In this document: positions 37,408 through 48,772 of the stretch, in pieces
Position numbering within the stretch: the first letter of the stretch is position 1
How the letters are laid out: each line of letters starts with the position of its first letter
Assembly (NCBI GenBank): GCA_039545295.1
Contig: BCIK01000026.1
Location: 310,914 to 374,913, forward strand
Direction of reading: 5' to 3'
Source of the DNA: Udeniomyces pyricola
Lineage: Eukaryota > Basidiomycota > Tremellomycetes > Cystofilobasidiales > Mrakiaceae
DNA length: 64,000 bases
Translations under genes and position numbers: made by a program
The notes under the pieces: generated by a model
Database searches by the model: none
The model's input: the letters and a program-made list of their open reading frames with translations, nothing else
What the model was told of the DNA's origin: nothing

Positions 37408-39816
37408 AGCAAGTCAATATGATTTCGATCTCTCAGGAACCGCTCATCCATCTCTCCATCTCACCTTTTTATCGGCTTCGCTCTCACAACCGCTCTCTCA
37501 TGGTCTAGTCCCGTTTAGTCCGATGAACATCCATCCACATACATCTTTGCTCTAAAGTTTCATTTTACTTTCCAGCTCGATGTGTTATCTCTCTACATTT
37601 ATGTTTATTCTCATTTCTTCGTTCGTCTTCCATCCAACCTGATTTTTTTTTATTGCCCCTCAGCCAGCGTGGGTATCCTACAGTCGAGTTACACTCACTA
37701 AAAACTCCTCCATTTACCTCAATCCCCCTTCCCCCTTCAAAACACGAAACCGCCCCTCCAACTCATCACTCCTTTCTTCTCAATCCCTTCCCTCACCTTT
37801 TCGCTGTCATTCAGCCGCTTAAATATCGGTGTCTTTCTATCTTTCTTTCAAACTTGCTAAATGGTTTTAGCCCGAGTCTACCACTGTTCTCTCCTGTCGC
37901 ATATCATCGTCATTTTCATTCCCTTTCTCCCTACTTCCCATTCCTCTATTCTTGGAGATGTGTGAACCCCTTGTCCTCTTCCCTTTCTTCCCTCGCTGCT
38001 TCCTGTGAACCCATGTTAGTTTCGTTCCTTTATAATCCTTTCTTCTTTTCTTTTTGCCTTGCTCCCCTTCTTTACTTCTTTGTTCCTTTTTTTTGGGCCG
38101 CTTGTTTGATGAATACCCATGTGTTGTGCTTTTGCTTCATGTGCTTCTTTGACTGTGCAGTGTCGTATGTTTCTCTGCCTGACGGATTAATGAGAAACTG
38201 GCAATCTTGACGACGTACGTGATGTGAGAGTGAGGAAGGCGTCTTCGAGGCACGGTCGAGCGCGAGTACAGAACGACGCGAGAGAAGGGCTCGAGGGGAA
38301 ATATACATTTAAACAACAGCATTCAAATAGCAAAGTCAACCTAATCAACCTAATCAAAAGATCAGTGTCCTGAGTATCGCATTGGCTGCATGGCGTCCTC
38401 CCCCCCCCCCCTCCCGTCCCCCAAGTTCCCCACGTTTCGCTTTTTCGCCTGGTCAAAGCGCATGAAATATGGAGTCAATCGGCCAAACGACTCCGTTCGA
38501 GTCATAAGGTTGCATCTCCTTGTATGTCTGTTAGACACTATCATACAGAGAAGCCGTTCCTTGGACAGGACGGCGACCCCTCATGAAGGTTCGCAATGAT
38601 GACTATGCAGTTTTGCTCCTGCTCCGCGCCTCGCATCGTGGATATGATGTCAACGCTATACCAAAAAAATACCTCTGATGCGATTACCTTTTGCTCCTTG
38701 ATCTACTGCGGGGTCGGATGAGCGTTCTTTCTGTCATTCTTGCATGTCTCGTGCGGAGGGTAGTGATATATATAATTTATCAGTATGGCGTACCACCTAC
38801 GCCAGACGTGTAGAAGATTAATCTTATATTAATAATGGCTGCAGGTTGATGCAAGGTGTGGCACCAGATCGAATTTCAGACTTGAGGGTGTCCGCGCCGC
38901 GCGCCAGGCAAAAAGAAGTCAATCGAGGCAACCTCCGAACACATGATTACGGGGGGTCTCGATCAATCTCGACATGATCATTCGAGCAACCAGCTTCGAT
39001 TTTCCCCTATACGTCGCCTCAGATATGACTCAGGGCCCTCGATACATACTAAACCAGCGGTCCAGTGGGAGGATCAATGCATCAAGGCCATGAGCACATC
39101 GAAGCAACCCCCAATCACCGTTCATTCGGCTTCGTGCAGCCACCCGACCAGCACGGCCCTTGGTCGACAATGCAAACATGATATATGTCACGGACCTCCT
39201 CAATGTTTTTGTATCGGTGATTTACTTTGACCATTCACGTTCATGTATAGACCGAGTTCTGCATCTAGATATCATGTAGATGTGGCAACAAGGTCTGCTT
39301 GCTGATGTAAGTGTGAGAGCAAGATGAACATCATGAACAACACGCGGTAGTACTGGTGGATATATCGCAGGTCTACGAATCGGAGTGTCGGACAAAGATC
39401 AGGCCGGAATTCGAGAATGAATATGTCCGACTACTGTGGAGGCGATTCAAGAAAAGTGACAAACTACAAAGGAGGGATATGAACAAACAGAACCACAGCC
39501 ATTGATTGAAAACCGAACTGGCATGAGATATGATGCGTATAAGGTATACAGATCAGTCGAGATGGTGTCGTGACGGTGTTGACCAGCAACATCCCGGTAG
39601 ATGTAGCGGAAAAGTAACCCAGCAAGAAACATGTTGGTCTGAACTGCAAACAAAATTGAGAACTTGGTATATCATGATATAAGAACATGAACACCTGACA
39701 ATTTCTGGATGTGATGAATCCAAAAAGTTGCCTCTGTCCAGCGCCACCGAACGAGCGAAAAATACACCTGTCTAGACAAATTTCACGTCCTCCATGATCT
39801 CATGAGTCTCCTGGAC
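37408..39816. other. 2.4 kb convergent intergenic region
   Basis: 3' ends of the GT90 gene and the M16 protease gene face each other. The first 750 bases are very T/C-rich on the plus strand. A C-run lies at 38401-38412. Frames up to 185 codons (37653-38210) are low-complexity and F/S/L-rich and look like pyrimidine-tract artefacts. Confidence 0.5.
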
Positions 39817-42800
39817 TCACGATCTATCGCTCCCACTCTCGCTTCCGCTCTCCTCGGAATCACTTCCGCTCTCCGAACCGCTTCCACTGCTTCCGGACTC
39901 GCTCCCGGACTCACTGCCGCTTTCCGAGTCACTACCCCCACCAACACCTCCATGCAGCTCCCTTCGCTCGACGAGGTATCCAGCTTCGCCAAACTTCTTT
40001 TCGATGTCGTCCACTTTGCCAGGGGCGGAGGCGACGGCGACGATAGAGCTCTCGCTGGCGAAGAGGGGAAGGAAGTACTTTCGGAGCGAGGCGAGGATCT
40101 CAGGCTTGGAAACGTCCTACGAGAAAGAAAGTGTCCAGAAAATTGATGGGGAACCGTTAGCGTGATGCGCGAGCTCGACGGCGCGACGTCGTACGGGATA
40201 CTCCGTCAACGATGGCCGAAGGGTATTTAAAATTCGTACCTGGATCTTGGCGAGCAACTCCCGACCGAAACTCAAGGGCAAGCCCTTAAGAGCCTCGTTG
40301 CCAAAAGCAAGGTTAGCAGCGGCCGAGACAGTCTTCTCTTTACGCGCATAGGCAAAGACAAGGGAGCTCTTGGCAGCTTCGACGAGTGCTGTTTCGAGTT
40401 CGATCTGCACGAAGCGATAAGGGGTTGGAGAGTGTCAACAAGAGGTTTACGGGTGATAGATGAACTGCATGGACGAGGTCATGGTGGAGCAATGAGCAGA
40501 CGTCAAATGGTAGGTGATAAAAGTTACACGAACCGTCTCATCCGCAAGGCCTTGGATGACTCGCTTGCCCTCGAGGAAGGCTGCCGCAGCATCGGGAGCC
40601 TTGTAAATGTAGAACCCAACAGTTCCACTTTCGAGCGAAGCAGTGGTACCGGCACCGTAAGCAAGACCTGAACCACGGATGAACTTCCAGAGGTACCTAT
40701 CCGTATCAGAGACAGAGGTAAACGAAGAGCTACTTAGTATCGAGATGACAGCTTCGAAGACCAAGAGACAGGGTTGCATAGGCCTCAAAACGAAGGACAC
40801 TCACGATTCGAGGCCATTGAGGACCGCACGCGTGACCTCCAGGGCGGGAAGGTCGGGATCCTTCCATCCATCAACTCCCTTGCCAGTATGGATGGAGTAC
40901 GAGCCTTCGATCGATGGGAGCGAGACGACGACGCACTGTACATGGGGGACAAAGGATACGTCTCTGTCCGAGTAAGTTTCGTGAAAACTGCACGCGACGA
41001 GTTAGAGCGAGTTGGGTTAGGCGTACGGATTTCGAGGGCTTCTGCCCCAAAGGCGTCAACGCGTCCTTAGACCACGGAACTGGAGAGAGCGACGTGGGCT
41101 TCAGAAACAAAAAGGGTGAGAAGTCATAGAAAGGGCAGGTATCAGCACTAATATCAAGCATCGGATGGACTCCCTGAACGAGCCGAGTGAAGAGGCAGCA
41201 AGTGACCTACAGGAAGCGATCGGAAGTTGGCCTTCCAAGCCGATCGAGGCTGGTCGATTTGAAGAATGTCGCCGGCGACGGCAACTCGGATGTTTTCGGG
41301 TCGTGTGACTAGACGAACAGGAAGCGAATCGAAGATGAAGTCAGTACGGCTTTTGAAACATGCTTGACGTCGCACCGGTAGTTCAAACTTACTGATTTGC
41401 CTGAACTCCTCAAGGTCCTTCCTCACTTCGTCCTCGCCACCTTCCTTGAGTTTCTTGGCAATCTCTGGCAAGAACTCGAGTGATCGCAACAGGCCGACGC
41501 TCGCAGCCGTCGACTTGGACTCGTCAAAGATGAGGGAGTCGGAGATGGCTCGGGATACAGTGTCGCCGTCTCGCTTACGTTGGGGCAGCTCCTGGACAAG
41601 CTTTGCCGTAGTGACTTCGAGTCTACGCGTGATGCATTCGAAGCAAGAAAAGGAAATTTAGCCACTTGATTCCTCGCTCCAAAAGTTGAATCACGGCAAA
41701 CCGAACAATGGAGAGTAAGTATGAGAGGCTACGAACCGATCCTTGGAGAAGACCGAACCAAAGATGAGGTCTCGCAACCAGGCGATCGTCGGCGCATACT
41801 GGCCTTTCTCGACCTTGATCTGAACGCGGAGGAGCTCTTCAAACGCACCCCCAGCTCCGAAATCGGTGTAGTATTCGACAGTCTGGCTGCAAAAGGAGAG
41901 ATTTCCCAGGGAAGCGACGATGAGCAAGCGGGGAGGATTTTGAGGACTCGGGCAAGCGAGCTCACTCATTAAGCTGGTTGATGACCTCCTCATGCGAGAG
42001 GGCTTGACCATCGGCTCGCTTGACGGGAAGCGAGAAGAAGGAATCTTGCCAAAGCAGGGCGTAGCTGATAGGTTAGAAGCCAAGTGAATTTACGATGAGG
42101 AATTGTAATCGGAAGGAATCTGTCACAAGGAGTCGTATAAGATACCGGTGCTCACGGTCGCAGACGAGGCGGCAGGTCGACTGCCGACAAGAAGACGTCG
42201 AGCGTCAAAAAGTTGGACTGCAAAGCACCAAGATATCAGAAGATGAGGAATGCGTTGCGGCACTCTGAAACCACCCCAGACGATCTGAAAAAAGAGACCA
42301 GACCTTGATGTTGGAAAAGTGAAGATAGAAAGGAAGCTGCTCTCCATCCGAATCGATATGTTGCTGGACCTGGTTGGATTTCTGAAGGCTAGAGCTGGAA
42401 GGATCATTGAGAGCAGTCTCGACGTTGACCCATTTGACCGAGTTGACCTGCAAGGAGATCAATGTGAGACGGCAGCAGTCAGCCATGAGAAGAGGAAAGT
42501 AAGTCTTTCTTCCATGAAGCGAACCCTGCTGAGACGCACACTTGGGACCTTGAAACCCTCAAGGACATCCCTCGGAATCTCCCGCTCGTTGAACGCTTGG
42601 GCTTCCTTGAGTTCCTCGACCTTCTTCTTGAGTCCATCTTCCCCGAGGCTCGCCCGCTGAGCCTCGATCCGCTTCTTTTCGTCCGAGACGATGGACTTTG
42701 CTAGCGCGGCTGATGGCTTGCCGACAATGGTGATGGTCGGGGCCGTGACAAAGTGACTAGATTGGGTGATTGTCAGTCTCCGGTGTACGCATGGGAAAAA

Positions 42801-45647
42801 CAAGCAAGCAGGAAGAATAAGCGAGGAACAAGAACGAACGTCTTGAGGAACTCCCCCCACTGGGCAGCAGTCCACTTTTCGAGGACAGTGTAGTGGTCCA
42901 TGATCTTGAACGATTCCTCGAGGTCGTGTCCATCAAGAGTTCCGTAACAAGTGTCTATCAGGGCGAATCAAGTATGAACGAACGATCAGGATTAGCTGAT
43001 TAACGACATCTGAGGGGAAAGTTTGATGCTTACCTCCAACAACGGTCTGGGAGATCAGGCCATCGGGTCTAGCCTCAAGGGTGTGGAGAGACTGAAAAAG
43101 TAGCAAAAGGGTGGCAACGGCCAAATTGGGTGTGTCAATTTGATAAGGTGCATGACTACTGAGATAAAGAACAACAGGAAGCTACTGACCTGTCTCTTCT
43201 CCCTTCGCAGGACCATGCCCATGCGATCCATGTCAATGCCCTCCTCAGCAAGACGCTTAAGAGAGGCCTTGACTTTGGCATCGATCCCATCGAGGTGCTC
43301 AGCCGGCACGTCCGAGAGATACATAGTAAGCTCGTTGACGGTGACGCGGGTAGAAGTGTAGATGTCAAGGGAAGTGCTGTTGAACGGCAAAAAGTCAGCA
43401 CCACAAGGAAGCTCGAACAAGCCATATCGAGCGTGATTGAGAAGTCAAACATGCGTGCTTACCAGAAAGGCTCGGCAATCTCGACGAATTCCTTGGCCAG
43501 CGGGGCTACAGCGCTGTCGGTCAGATACGTTGTCAGAACTACAAGGGTGGCAAGGACAAGCAAAGGTGATGCGTGAGGGACTTGTACTGAAAAGATATAC
43601 TTTCTATATCAACCTGAGACTCACCATCGATAGCCTATCGGATGAGCGTTTCACAAGGGGTTAGTCAATAAACATCGATGGTGTGCTAGATGCTTTTTGC
43701 CACGAAGAATGACATACCATGCAGCCAATCCAGTCGTCCCTGCTAACTCCCTGTCCACCAAAGGCGATCATGACTTCTCCAATCGACTCGTCCTTCTCCA
43801 TGAACTCGACGACTTCCTTTCGCTCACTGCCATCCTTGCCCCAATCGACCCTCTCGCGGGAGCTCGTCTCGACAAAGGGCCGCTTCCATGCCTTTGGAGG
43901 CTCGCCTCCAGACTTTTCGAGCAGTCTTGGTTCGACGATCGTTTGTAGGGTATGCAGAAGAGCGGGCAAGGGGCAAGAAGAACCCGTGATGAGGAGCGTG
44001 AGGTTGTGAGGAACGTAGCTTGAGGCATGGTACTCTCGAATCTGCTCGACGGTCAACTCGCGAAGCGCAGCTTGCAGACCCCCGGTCTCGCTTCGATATC
44101 CGCTGGATTTAGGGTACGTCAGGCGTTGGAGGCTGTGAGTGGGATGGGTGAAGGGAAGAACGAATCGTAAGCTAAGGCCAAGGACAGACGACAGCGTCGG
44201 AAGGTTGACGTTGTTATAGGCTAGCGGACAAAGGACACTGACCGAAGAGCCATAAGATCGCCCGAGCCATTCTCTCTCGCCTGCATTTCGGCATAGACGA
44301 CGCCAGCATTTTCGGCCTTGGCGTTGACGTGGTGAACCTCGGTGACGAAGCCCTCCTTGGTGAGGGTTGGGTAAAGGACATGGTCAATGTATACGGGCAG
44401 AATCTTGAGAAAGCCTTCGCCACCGGCGGTAGAGACTGAAAGCATTCAGGCATATTAGTAAGGCACTCAGAAGAAGCCTACATCGAGAAGCAACAGATGA
44501 ATACTGACTGGTGTAGGACGTGTTATCAGTGTCAGTCCAGGCGTTCGTACCGTCGGCGAACGATCGATTTGCGAGGTTATCGAGGATACCCTTGAACGGA
44601 TATTGCTCCGATCCAAGGAAGACCAGCTGAAGAGGTGAGGATTTTGTATTTGAAAGAGGGTCGTCATGTCAGATCACGAGAAAGTGCTGGAAGGGTGGGA
44701 GGTACTGGATGGAGAGTCACGGCAAAGAGAAAGGGACGCGAAGTGGAGGATGAGGTTGGCAACGAACATGTTCAAGACTATAGACAGGTAGAATGATGAT
44801 ACAGTGATGTCAGCTTCTAGGTATACACGAGAAGGGACACCGCTCTGAGTGCTACATACGTATGGGGTCGACCAGTATCGTCCTGGGTGGGGCAAACGAG
44901 AAGCAAAGTAACCAAAACCATCAACGGTCACGTCCGACTCGATATTCCAAGCTTGAATCGAGACAGGACGCACAAAGATTTCAGTTGGCTGCAAGGCAGA
45001 AAAATCAGGTTGACAGGGATGATCAGTACAAGCTTGCCATCTTGTCGACACCGATGATTATTCGTGGGTGCTCTATACACAATGACATCTCAATGAAGAG
45101 AAACCAGTGAGACGCACAACTGTGAAGGTTCCGTTGACGATCGGCCCCTCGACTCCTGCCCAGACAAACGAGAGACCGGACTTGGTGGACCGCCACTTTT
45201 GAATGGGAATATTAGACGATGGGGGAGTGAATGATGCAACTGTGCAAAGGGTTGAAATGTTATCAGTGAGAGGTTGGGCCCATCAGCTGTCACGCATGGC
45301 ATGGTGGCGAGCAATTGGGCGGGCGCATGAAGAGTGGGTCGAATGTAGGACGTACCAAGTTGGTAATTGCCGTAGGTCGTCTGACCGGGCTGGAGCTCGG
45401 GAATGGCAGTGCTATTAAGCTGTTGGTGGGTAGACATGGCTCGAAAGAAAGCGGGTTGGTATGTGTGCAAAAGAGAGGGGAAGCAAGGGCGCAAGACGCG
45501 TTGAGCTGTAGTGGGTCCAGGTGGAAATCGAGCGAGAGTGATGGAAGATGCAAGCGATTTGGCGAGGGATGCGATTGAACGTCTAGAAGGTTTGGCGAAT
45601 GAGGATGTAGTATGACAAAGGTGGGGGATCGAACGAGATGGGAGCAT
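39817..45647 (-). CDS. M16 family zinc metalloprotease (yeast YOL098C/SDD3-like)
   Basis: Insulinase-family (M16) peptidase of the YOL098C type. Twenty-five exons (minus); ATG at 45437 gives 1074 aa, ATG at 45647 adds 70 aa. Ends: 45356; 45239-45118; 44988-44974; 44882-44860; 44777-44768; 44626-44509; 44435-44243; 44102-43718; 43634-43625; 43538-43463; 43376-43190; 43091-43034; 42954-42840; 42756-42540; 42447-42304; 42217-42156; 42064-41966; 41886-41737; 41622-41393; 41308-41211; 41098-41027; 40935-40805; 40696-40534; 40404-40240; 40116-39817. The inverted zinc motif HTLEH is followed by LVFLGSEQYPFKG and NAWTDTDNTSYT. Later come SLPSIEGSYSIHTGKG and FIRGSGLAYGAG of the second M16 half. The C-terminus is a 45-residue Ser/Gly/Asp/Glu repeat tail. 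The upstream extension looks like a mitochondrial presequence. Confidence 0.93.
39820..39935 (-). repeat. Coding repeat: Ser/Gly/Glu/Asp C-terminal tail of the M16 protease
   Basis: Degenerate 6-9 base units encode alternating SGSE, SESGSD and SGSGS words for about 40 residues up to the stop codon. No other part of the protein is low-complexity to this degree. Confidence 0.85.
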
Positions 45648-46553
45648 GCACGATCTCGGTGTGATGGTTGGATTGAGGATGCCTGGGCTGGACAGGTCAC
45701 GGTGATCAATGAGAACTCATCTGGGGAGCCTATATGGACATGATGCATCGATCGAACGGAAGCTCGATCGTGATGGATGATATAATATATATATAAAAAC
45801 CGATCCGATTGCATACGTAATAGCATGCCATAAAATCTAGTCAATCGTTAAGTGTATGTATGTATATATATATATATATCAGAGCGTGAGATGATAGGCC
45901 GACCTCGTTCCTCGGTCCTATGATGATAATTATAGTGACACTGCAAGCGGCGACAAGCAGCCGGGAGTGCATGTCGAGATTAAGATTGATTGATCATTCT
46001 ATCAATCAGTTGAGTGTGTGTACTCAGTACTCGTGTACTTCAGGGTAGTCAGGTTGGTCCAGGTTGGTCGAGTCACCTTACCATGCACCAGATTGAAGTC
46101 AAGTGGCGTCCGATTGTCCAACGTCCAACGTCCAACGTTCAAGCTCGACTAATCTCGACTCAGCTCGACAAAACTCGACTTTGGATGACAGAATTCATGA
46201 AAGGTTGTCAAATTCGACCGAACTCGACACAGCCCGACGCAGCCCGACACAGCTCGACTTTCTTTCTCCGACCTTTCTTGACCAATCTCGACGCGCTCAT
46301 CTCACAGGGCCTCATCAACGGTCAACTCGACAACGTCATCTTGCGTTACCGCGGCCGGCCGCTTACAACCAACCGGCCCAGCTTCGATTCACCTTCCTGC
46401 AAGACCCGTCTATAGAATTCGTCTAGGATCATAGAATCCCACCAGCATCATCACCCCAAGCTCAGCCTCAGACAATCAGTCTATCATTCGTTCAAACTTA
46501 TCACCACCACAACTCCAACACTAGCCGATCTTACAATTGTCTGGTCATCGCGC
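45648..46553. other. Divergent intergenic region with degenerate repeat
   Basis: Shared upstream region of the M16 protease gene (minus) and the 464-aa gene (plus). Contains TATATA runs (45780-45795, 45860-45878) and the CTCGAC-type array (46110-46330). Frames at 46014-46426 are made by the repeat. Confidence 0.55.
46110..46330 (+). repeat. Degenerate array of CTCGAC-containing units
   Basis: Starts with three GTCCAAC(G) units, then more than ten CTCGAC, CCCGAC or GCTCGAC words at roughly 8-14 base spacing, e.g. 46144-46180 and 46212-46260. Spacing is irregular, so it is an old or drifting minisatellite. Confidence 0.75.
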
Positions 46554-48463
46554 ATGATAATGTCGGTGACCTCATCGCCTTCACTTCGTGACGACTTGTT
46601 ACCACATAGTACGTTTCCGGCGGAAATCAACTCTTTATATGCCTCTAGTGATCTATAGTTCTGACTGGACTTTGCCTGTCATGCTCTTCCATAGTTCATG
46701 ACGCTCATTGCCATCCTACGACATCAACACCTGGTGACGAGCTTCTTCCGACCCTGGCAAAGCTCAAGCTGGCCTCCATCTCGGCCATGAGTGGCGAACA
46801 AGGTGATCAGGCTCTGGTCCGTCAACTTGCTCAAGATGGTTTCGTAAGAAGAGAAGGCTCTCTTTCAAAGACGAGGGTACTCAGCTGGTTTGGTATCTCA
46901 CTTTTTCTTCTTCTTCTACTGTCCCTCTTTGGTTCCTTGATTGACTCTCTTGCACGAACCTCCCTTCCTGATGAGACTCTATCATTCGCTTCCAAGGTCC
47001 ACTGACGTAGGCTTTGATTTTGCTTGCTAGGTCATCATCCGTGGTCGACCCACACGATATCGATGTCGAAATCAACGTCTAAGCAAGAACACTACGAGTC
47101 ACTGCTGCTTTCTGAGCAAACCCCAACTCCACATCGAGAATTACTGGCTTCAATCTTGCCCTTTCTTCCTGAGCCCTCACCACTCGACTCCCTCCTCTTC
47201 ACACTACGAGACAATCTCACCAGCCAGTTATTGCCCCAAACCGATGGTGCTCTCGAACTCTCATCGAATTTGACATCGCTTTCACTTCGTCTCGGCGAGG
47301 TCGGGCTCGACAAGACGGCTCGGATCCCTCTGCCTGCCGATTGGTTGCGGGCTCAAGCGGCATCTTCTTCATCTTCGTCTCCCTCCCGGCCCATTTCTCG
47401 ACTCAGTCCATTCAAGACGCCGCTCAGTCACCAGCATGCTATCCTGACCCAGCAAGTCAAAGTTTTACGAGAGGTTCTTCTCGAAGCCCAGACAGAATTT
47501 GACCTGAATAAGAAACGGCTCAATAACGATCGGGATACGATGTCCGACTCGGAAGAGGAAGAGTGGGATGGCAAGATCGCAAGCCAACCACCAGCTCGGG
47601 CTTCCGATCGTCGTCGACCGACAGCTCACATCTCGCTCCATGGTGTGTCCTTGCTATAGAATACACGCCGTCTTGTCAAGAAAAAGTGTTGACGCGCGTA
47701 TGCAATCTGGCGGCCTGCGCTGTAGAGCTGACTCTGTTTTCTGACTTTGTTTATTCTTCTCGATGGATACGTACTGCTAGGAGTCGGCGCGACAGCTTGG
47801 ATAGAGGCTGCTCTAGTCGAATGGCGTGGACTATTCGGCGTTCGCGAATGGGAGTCTGATGTCCGAGTGTGCGTTCACTCTTGTGGGCTCAGTGCACAGG
47901 CGTGGCTCAAGATTGAGGTGCTTTTCTTCTTCTTCTTCTTTCTTTCTGTGTCATCATGGCGAGCGAGCGTATGAGATCTCCAGACAAATATGGGAAACGA
48001 CTTAGTAACTAATATACCTTTTGTATTCGGTTTCGTCCAACTCGATATTGATTGGTCCTCAATTGCCCAGAAACTACACCCAAACGTTTACTTGTCCATC
48101 TCCCCCCTTGTTCTGAAGCCGCCCCACCAAGCCCCACCTTCTGCCGCCCTGGAACCTGCTAGGATCCCCGATGTGTTTCTACTCTGCTCGCCGGACCGAC
48201 TGCTGGTGGAATCGGACTCGGCTGACCTGCGTCGGTCTGAGCAAGGCTGCTGGGATGTCATTTGTGTGCTAGCCCGCGGTCGCGAAGGATGGGAGTTGAA
48301 CAGGAAAGGGTCCAGAGGGAGAGGGCCAAAAGTGGGATCCTTGGCCGTTGACGACGAGATGGCAACCGGCCGGGATGAAGATGAGGAGGCGATCAGAATC
48401 CGACGAGTCGTTCGGGTGTTGTCGGTGAACTGGATGCGGTGGATTGAAGAGATGGAAGATTAG
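46554..48463 (+). CDS. 464-aa protein, not recognised
   Basis: Five exons: 46554-46608, 46695-46892, 47031-47642, 47781-47917, 48071-48463, all joins in frame. Start ATG 46554 (a second ATG follows at 46560). Visible parts: short N-terminus with LLPTLAKLKLASI; GHHPWSTHTISM; a leucine-rich helical middle (LLASILPFLPEP, LLFTLRDNLTSQL, ELSSNLTSLSLRLGEVGL); a serine run then a likely coiled coil (ILTQQVKVLREVLLEAQTEF); an acidic DSEEEEW patch; GVGATAWIEAALVEWRGLFG; a cysteine pair (VCVHSCGLSAQAWLKI); a proline-rich stretch, LLCSPDRLLVE and a charged C-terminus. No membrane segment or enzyme motif is evident. The exon 4/5 junction could include a few more codons. I do not name a function. Confidence 0.68.
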
Positions 48464-48549
48464 ATGGAAATTTCGATGGCAGTGTTGAGAAGAAAAAAGA
48501 AATGAAAAGAAAAGAAAAGGGCTGAAGAATACGGACGACATATATCATG

Positions 48550-48557
48550 GAACTTTC
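48550..48557 (+). promoter_or_regulatory. Possible partial heat-shock element
   Basis: GAANNTTC half of a heat-shock element, 216 bp upstream of the SIS1-type ATG. A third GAA unit in register is missing, so the call is weak; family knowledge (SIS1 is an Hsf1 target in yeast) is the main support. Confidence 0.25.
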
Positions 48558-48685
48558 CGATTTCCCATGGAAGACTCAGCCAGAGAACTCATTCGATCAC
48601 CAGGCGAGAGGAAGGGCGCGACTTGCCATAGCCCATCCGTGTCCCCTACGCGTTTCTGGCTCTCACCTTGCAAGGCCACTCTCAT

Positions 48686-48706
48686 ACATATATATATATA
48701 TATATC
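48686..48706 (+). promoter_or_regulatory. TATA-repeat, likely TATA region of the SIS1-type gene
   Basis: A run of about ten TA dinucleotides 67-87 bases upstream of the ATG, followed by a C/A-rich leader. Confidence 0.4.
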
Positions 48707-48772
48707 CCCACACACCACAACCACTCACTCAACAACCCACCCACCCACCCCAGCGCACCACATCACATCATC

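Larger units (their letters stand above)
48464..48772. other. Upstream region of the SIS1-type gene
   Basis: 309 bases with an A-rich stretch, a TATA-type repeat and a CA/CC-rich leader before the ATG. Confidence 0.5.

Noticed and set aside
37653..38210. 185-codon frame after the GT90 gene
   Set aside because: Phe/Ser/Leu-rich translation of a pyrimidine tract in a 3' region; no motif or splice support.
46014..46426. Frames of 107-133 codons upstream of the 464-aa gene
   Set aside because: Produced by the CTCGAC-type repeat, which translates without stops in more than one frame.
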